Shown here: piece by piece, positions 6,694-10,019 of the stretch | How positions within the stretch are numbered: position 1 is the first letter of the stretch | How the letters are laid out: each line of letters begins with the position of its first letter | Source: Candidatus Peregrinibacteria bacterium | Lineage (GTDB): Bacteria; Patescibacteriota; Gracilibacteria; UBA1369; PNNO01 | DNA: 10,019 nt | Assembly: GCA_030595015.1 (NCBI GenBank) | Contig: JAUVDZ010000031.1 | Location: forward strand, 1 to 10,019 | Reading direction: 5' to 3' | The notes under the pieces: model-generated | What the model was told of the DNA's origin: nothing | What the model saw: the letters and a program-made list of their open reading frames with translations, nothing else | Database searches by the model: none | Program-made: the position numbers and the translations under genes

Positions 6694-7725
6694 TTAATAA
6701 AGGTTTCTTATCATTTTACGAATATCTTCAGGTTGAACTTCGTTTAATTTTCCAACCATCACGCTTCTGATTACTTGTGCATTGTTCTTTTTTGCCCAGA
6801 AGTAAGCAAAAATAGGCTCAGGCCCAAGAGCAATTCTCTTAGCTGACTGAATATAATTATTTAAGTGGTCGTATGAAAGTTTATCTAACTTTACGAATGA
6901 TTTATCGTCTTCGTATCCTTTAACTGCGTCTTTAATAATTGATGCGTAGTTAGTATGTTTTAGATTTTCAGCAAAATCAGATACATCTTTTCTGAAAGCG
7001 TCTGCAAATCTGTATTTTTCTAAAGTCCCTCCTAAAATAAACCCTTTTTCCAGCAATCCTTCTTCTCTATTTTGGATTTTTAATCTTATGAACAACTCGA
7101 TGTTTTTAAGGTCGATATATTTATCAGTGAATTCTTCAAGAAAAGCATTTCCGCTTTCTTCAGAAATAGTATTAATAATTTCACAGAATCTTTTATCTAA
7201 AATTACATCTATTAATTGAGGATCTTCATTTTTATCAAATTCAGCCTGAGCCAACTTGATACTTTCTTTCATGTATTTTTCATTTTCGATACTTAGTCCG
7301 AGTCCGAATCCTAAATCGTCTGCTTCAAGAATGTATTTTTTAAGTCTTCCTAATTCAACAGCTCCAAAATTATAAGTATAATTAGCAACTTCTTCATACG
7401 TTTTACCGCCATTTTTAGCTTTTAATAAAACCTTCATATTGTGAAAGTCATATCTGAACCAAAGAATATTGAAGATATGTTTATAAGGAACGATTTTTTC
7501 TACAGTAGATTTAGAATCTTTAAGTCCTGCGTTTATAACTTCCTGAAAGTCTTCAACTTTATCAATATCTCCAATGTGAGTTGAATATTCTGTTTCGTTT
7601 AGGATCTTGTATGCGTCTTTTGCGTCTCGAGCCAAAACCATACGTTCTAATTCGTTCTCAGAGAGAAGTTTAGTCTCCAGAACTCTTATCCATGCAACTG
7701 ATTGTGCGAATGATGTTATATCCAT
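6694..7725 (-). CDS. atpC: V-type ATPase subunit C (rotor socket, d-like subunit)
   Basis: 343 residues, all helical, typical of the AtpC/NtpC/Vma6 family (about 320-350). The N-terminus SVAWIRVLETKLLSENELERMV followed by ILNETEYS (together about 9-48) matches the family start; FNILWFRYDFHNMKVLLKAK (about 86-105) and the C-terminal PEPIFAYFWAKKNNAQVIRSVMVGKLN (about 301-327) are the other recognisable blocks. It caps the K ring and joins it to the D/F shaft. The gene begins 5 bases after the stop of E, so coupling of translation is likely; F follows after 18 bases. It has no membrane segment. Family assignment is confident although overall conservation of this subunit is low. Confidence 0.92.
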   Translation of the reverse strand: MDITSFAQSVAWIRVLETKLLSENELERMVLARDAKDAYKILNETEYSTHIGDIDKVEDFQEVINAGLKDSKSTVEKIVPYKHIFNILWFRYDFHNMKVLLKAKNGGKTYEEVANYTYNFGAVELGRLKKYILEADDLGFGLGLSIENEKYMKESIKLAQAEFDKNEDPQLIDVILDKRFCEIINTISEESGNAFLEEFTDKYIDLKNIELFIRLKIQNREEGLLEKGFILGGTLEKYRFADAFRKDVSDFAENLKHTNYASIIKDAVKGYEDDKSFVKLDKLSYDHLNNYIQSAKRIALGPEPIFAYFWAKKNNAQVIRSVMVGKLNEVQPEDIRKMIRNLY

Positions 7726-7730
7726 AATTT

Positions 7731-8297
7731 TTATGAGAATAATGACTTAGCAACCTCTAATTCAAGGTCACTTCGTAATTGTTTATTAAGAATTGATTCA
7801 AATGAGTTATCGATTTCGATTTTTTCAGATTTCAGTACAAATCCGCCTTTAATATTTAATGATTCGTCGCTCATGTTGTAATCTTTTCCTGATTCTGAGA
7901 TTGCTGCTCTGGTTTCTTCTTCTTTTCCTTTAGCAGGGCAAACAGTGATTCCTTCTCCAGTTAATCCTCCGTGTTTTAGAAGTCCAACTAATAATCCTTT
8001 GTAATTATCAGAGTGAGCCAGTTCTTTAAGTGCTGCTTCGAAGACTACATCCATTAATTCTCTTTTTTCACTAAGTAATTTATTCTTAGCTTCCATTTTC
8101 GCGTGAGTCGTCATTTTATTTAGGATTTTCTTTGAATTTTCAGTTACTGCTTCATCCATTAGAAGTTCAGCATTTTTCATTTTAGCTGCGAATTCATCAT
8201 CAAGCTTAGATAATTTTTTTGCATGCTGTGTATCAAGCTCTTTCATTTTTTCTTCAGTTTCCTTTTTAATTTGATCAAGGATATCTGTAAGGGCCAT
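7731..8297 (-). CDS. atpE: V-type ATPase subunit E (peripheral stalk)
   Basis: 188 residues. The first 95 or so are a charged coiled coil (KKETEEKMKELDTQHAKKL and onward) that in relatives pairs with subunit G/H. The C-terminal globular part (about 96-188) contains GGFVLKSEKIEIDNSFESIL, the usual SGGVVVxxxDGxIxxDNTFExxL-like signature, and ends in LRSDLELEVAKSLF, which matches the family end. It links the head to membrane subunit I and resists torque. The coiled-coil partner is not encoded in the window and is expected upstream of subunit I. The gene is separated from K by 79 bases holding a strong RNA hairpin. No Shine-Dalgarno is seen. Here atpE means V/A-type subunit E, not the F-type c subunit. 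Confidence 0.93.
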   Translation of the reverse strand: MALTDILDQIKKETEEKMKELDTQHAKKLSKLDDEFAAKMKNAELLMDEAVTENSKKILNKMTTHAKMEAKNKLLSEKRELMDVVFEAALKELAHSDNYKGLLVGLLKHGGLTGEGITVCPAKGKEEETRAAISESGKDYNMSDESLNIKGGFVLKSEKIEIDNSFESILNKQLRSDLELEVAKSLFS

Positions 8298-8330
8298 AAT
8301 ATTTAATAGTTATATGATTGATTTCTCACA

Positions 8331-8362
8331 GTGACACTCGACGATTAAAGGTCAAATGTCAC
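8331..8362 (-). promoter_or_regulatory. Intercistronic RNA hairpin between K and E
   Basis: In the minus-strand transcript GUGACAUUUGAC (8351-8362) pairs with GUCGAGUGUCAC (8331-8342) over 12 consecutive base pairs, two of them G-U wobbles, closed by an 8-base loop (8343-8350). It starts 14 bases after the K stop codon. No U tract follows, so it is not an ordinary terminator. The wobbles would become C-A mismatches in plus-strand RNA, so the structure fits the operon's direction. By analogy with segmental mRNA stability, it could protect or define the 3' end of a K-containing message; that role is inference. Confidence 0.65.
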
Positions 8363-8376
8363 ATGTCAAATTTCAA

Positions 8377-8862
8377 TTAAGCTACTGTGATTCCAAAAAT
8401 AAGTAGTACAGATACTAGAAGACCTAATACTGCGTACGTTTCTACCATCGCTGACATGATCACTGCTTTACCAGTGTTAGTGTCGTCTTTTGCAACTGCG
8501 TTAAGACCTGCAGCTGATACTCGTCCTTGATAAATTCCTGAGAATAAACCAGCAACTCCTACTGGAATTCCAGCAAAGAAAAATTGCCATCCAGTTGAAA
8601 GGCTGATTTCAGTAGCAGCTCCACCGATTAATCCAACCTGGATTAAAATAAGAAGTGCTCCTAAGAATCCGTAAATACCTTGCGTACCTGGAAGAGCCTG
8701 CAAAAGAAGGATCTTACCAAATAGTTCAGGTTTTTCACTGATTACTCCAGTTCCTGATTGACCAGCTACTCCAACTCCTATAGAAGAACCAATTCCTCCT
8801 AGAGCTGCAGCGATTGCTGCTCCACCTACTGCGAGTGCTAATCCTGTTGTGATTGAAAACAT
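8377..8862 (-). CDS. atpK: V-type ATPase subunit K (rotor ring proteolipid, Na+-binding type)
   Basis: 161 residues with four membrane helices arranged as two duplicated c-type hairpins, the 16-kDa form. The ion-binding carboxylate is Glu141 in AMVETYAVLG (helix 4); the matching place in helix 2 has no carboxylate but reads ALPGTQGIYG. The full set of Na+ ligands known from E. hirae NtpK (Leu61, Thr64, Gln65, Tyr68, Gln110, Glu139) is present here as Leu57, Thr60, Gln61, Tyr64, Gln112 and Glu141. With one carboxylate per four helices the ring has half as many ion sites as hairpins. It sits in the cytoplasmic membrane against subunit I. The gene lies 24 bases after the stop of I and is followed by the K-E hairpin. 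It is needed in about ten copies per complex, so raised expression is expected. Symbol follows V/A-type usage (ntpK equivalent). Confidence 0.96.
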   Translation of the reverse strand: MFSITTGLALAVGGAAIAAALGGIGSSIGVGVAGQSGTGVISEKPELFGKILLLQALPGTQGIYGFLGALLILIQVGLIGGAATEISLSTGWQFFFAGIPVGVAGLFSGIYQGRVSAAGLNAVAKDDTNTGKAVIMSAMVETYAVLGLLVSVLLIFGITVA

Positions 8863-8886
8863 ATTTTGATTATGTTAAAGAATAAA

Positions 8887-10019
8887 TTATTCAGATATTA
8901 AAATGTATTTACATGCTTTTCTAAGTGGCTTGAACTCTCTTCCTCCACCTTCCATGAATTTCCCAAAGAACTCTACGAATTGAAGACGACTTGAATGGAT
9001 AAACGCTCCTAAAGTCGAAATCGCTATATTTAAAGTGTGTCCTAAGATAATAACTATGATTGCGAAGATAATTCCTACAAATGGAATACTTCCAACTAAT
9101 CCTGCGATTGTATTAAATGCGAATGCAATAATACCTGTTCCTAAACCTAGTGCCATTAAACGAGAGTAAGATAAAACGTCTGCGAAGTATCCAACTAAAC
9201 CGTATAACGAAAGCACACCAATTAAGAATTTCAAGATAATGTTTTTTTGTTTTCTTCCCTGAGTTAAAACCAATCCAATCACACCTGCGTAAACTAAGTA
9301 AGTAATGATTTGGCTGTAATCTCCTAAGAAGACTCCAGCTTTACTAAGTCCGAATAATCCCATGATTACTAAAAAGTAGAACCATAAGAAACTATCCATA
9401 AATGCATCTGCAATCTTTCCGTGTTTAATTTTCCAGTATCCATCAATTAAAATTCCAAATAAAACCTGCACGTATCCAAGAATTGCAGCAAGAATTAAGA
9501 AAGTTAATGGTCCGCTTCCTTCTGTTGGGTTGATTATTTGCCATTTGAATGCCATTTCTCCGTTTTCAGCAAGGTAAGTAAGAAATCCTGGAGCTTGATC
9601 CGGAGTCATTCCAAACCATCCTCCAAAGAAAATACCTGCAATAAAAGTCACAACTCCTCCGTACATTATTAATTTTACTAGTTTCTTTGCTCCGTCTCCG
9701 AATTTCAAAAATCTCAACGCCAAGAAACACATAACGAATAGTAAAATTCCATATCCTGCATCTGTAAGACACAATCCAAAGAATATAATAAAGAAACCTG
9801 CCAGGAATGGAGTTGGGTCGATTTCATTTGGAAGAGGCAGCCCATATATATTAGTAACTGACTCGAACATTCCCATAAATCCTTTATTTTGGATTGCTAC
9901 AGGCGCTTGTTCATTTTCTCCTGGTTCGATTTTAATAATTTCATAAGCTTTAGTGTGTTCTTCAAGTTTTTCATTGATCTTATCAAGTTGTTTTAAAGGC
10001 ATCCATCCTTCAAATGAGA
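8887..10019 (-). CDS. atpI: V-type ATPase subunit I (membrane stator, a-like), 5' end beyond the window
   Basis: Only the C-terminal part is present (377 complete codons). The frame stays open past the Met at 10002: the preceding residues read SFEGW, giving EGWMP, the family's EGWxP motif at the end of the cytoplasmic domain. The true start is therefore outside; full-length proteins have about 600-680 residues. About eight membrane helices follow. FFIIFFGLCLTDAGYG is the conserved first-helix block. The essential arginine facing the K-ring carboxylate is in VLSYSRLMALGLG (codon at 9160-9162), equivalent to yeast Vph1 R735; a second conserved arginine is in FIHSSRLQFVEFFGKF, equivalent to R799. 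The end GREFKPL is also typical. It forms the two half-channels through which ions reach and leave the ring. K follows 24 bases after the TAA. Confidence 0.95.
   Translation of the reverse strand, partial: SFEGWMPLKQLDKINEKLEEHTKAYEIIKIEPGENEQAPVAIQNKGFMGMFESVTNIYGLPLPNEIDPTPFLAGFFIIFFGLCLTDAGYGILLFVMCFLALRFLKFGDGAKKLVKLIMYGGVVTFIAGIFFGGWFGMTPDQAPGFLTYLAENGEMAFKWQIINPTEGSGPLTFLILAAILGYVQVLFGILIDGYWKIKHGKIADAFMDSFLWFYFLVIMGLFGLSKAGVFLGDYSQIITYLVYAGVIGLVLTQGRKQKNIILKFLIGVLSLYGLVGYFADVLSYSRLMALGLGTGIIAFAFNTIAGLVGSIPFVGIIFAIIVIILGHTLNIAISTLGAFIHSSRLQFVEFFGKFMEGGGREFKPLRKACKYILISE

Noticed and set aside
8309..8337. GTGTCA with TATAAC 17 bases apart on the minus strand before subunit E
   Set aside because: Only a four-of-six -35, within the hairpin arm, and it would leave a leader of just a few bases; too weak to claim as a promoter.
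8347..8369. Perfect TTGACA (minus strand, 8364-8369) in the K-E gap, as a possible internal promoter
   Set aside because: No -10-like sequence lies 16 to 18 bases downstream (AATCGT or TAATCG), and the bases are better explained as flank and arm of the hairpin.
10000..10002. Met at 10002 as the start of subunit I
   Set aside because: The frame continues upstream as SFEGW, and EGWMP is the conserved EGWxP motif inside subunit I; the protein is truncated by the window edge.
1..10019. CRISPR array, tRNA, rRNA, insertion sequence or attachment site
   Set aside because: No regularly spaced repeats, cloverleaf-forming stretch, transposase frame or terminal inverted repeats were seen.

Overview
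The window is dominated by a bacterial V/A-type (rotary) ATPase operon. It lies entirely on the minus strand and reads from right to left as subunits I (5' part beyond the window), K, E, C, F, A, B and D. The genes are tightly packed (gaps of 2 to 79 bases) and end at a clear intrinsic terminator just after subunit D. The order is that of the Enterococcus hirae ntp operon (I-K-E-C-G-A-B-D). The K subunit carries every residue known to bind Na+ in E. hirae NtpK, so the complex is most likely a Na+-coupled ATPase. A and B form the catalytic head, D and F the central shaft, C the socket between shaft and ring, K the rotor ring, I the membrane stator, and E half of the peripheral stalk. The stalk partner (G/H, NtpF-like) is not in the window and would be expected upstream of subunit I.

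Left of the operon, on the same strand, is a separate gene for a ClpP-fold protease-like protein with its own candidate promoter. It is followed by two genes 16 bases apart: a HEPN protein of the abortive-infection (AbiJ-like) kind with a clear R-x6-H motif, and a smaller HEPN-like protein. This pair looks like an accessory defence or toxin cassette. At the far left a short plus-strand reading frame of unknown function, probably the 3' end of a larger gene, converges on the cassette.

The organism is a bacterium of low GC content. None of the ten start codons visible on the minus strand has a Shine-Dalgarno sequence; the upstream stretches are A/T-rich and eight of ten have T directly before ATG. 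This is typical of Bacteroidota and of some candidate-phylum bacteria and argues against Firmicutes, despite the ntp-like gene order. All stops are TAA (ten) or TAG (two), never TGA, but no in-frame TGA appears inside a gene, so a standard code fits. The leftmost 1.7 kb is visibly more A/T-rich than the ATPase operon.

The most interesting signals are an intercistronic 12-bp hairpin directly after the K gene, the start-codon context, the Na+-site signature in K, and the HEPN pair beside a ClpP-like protein.
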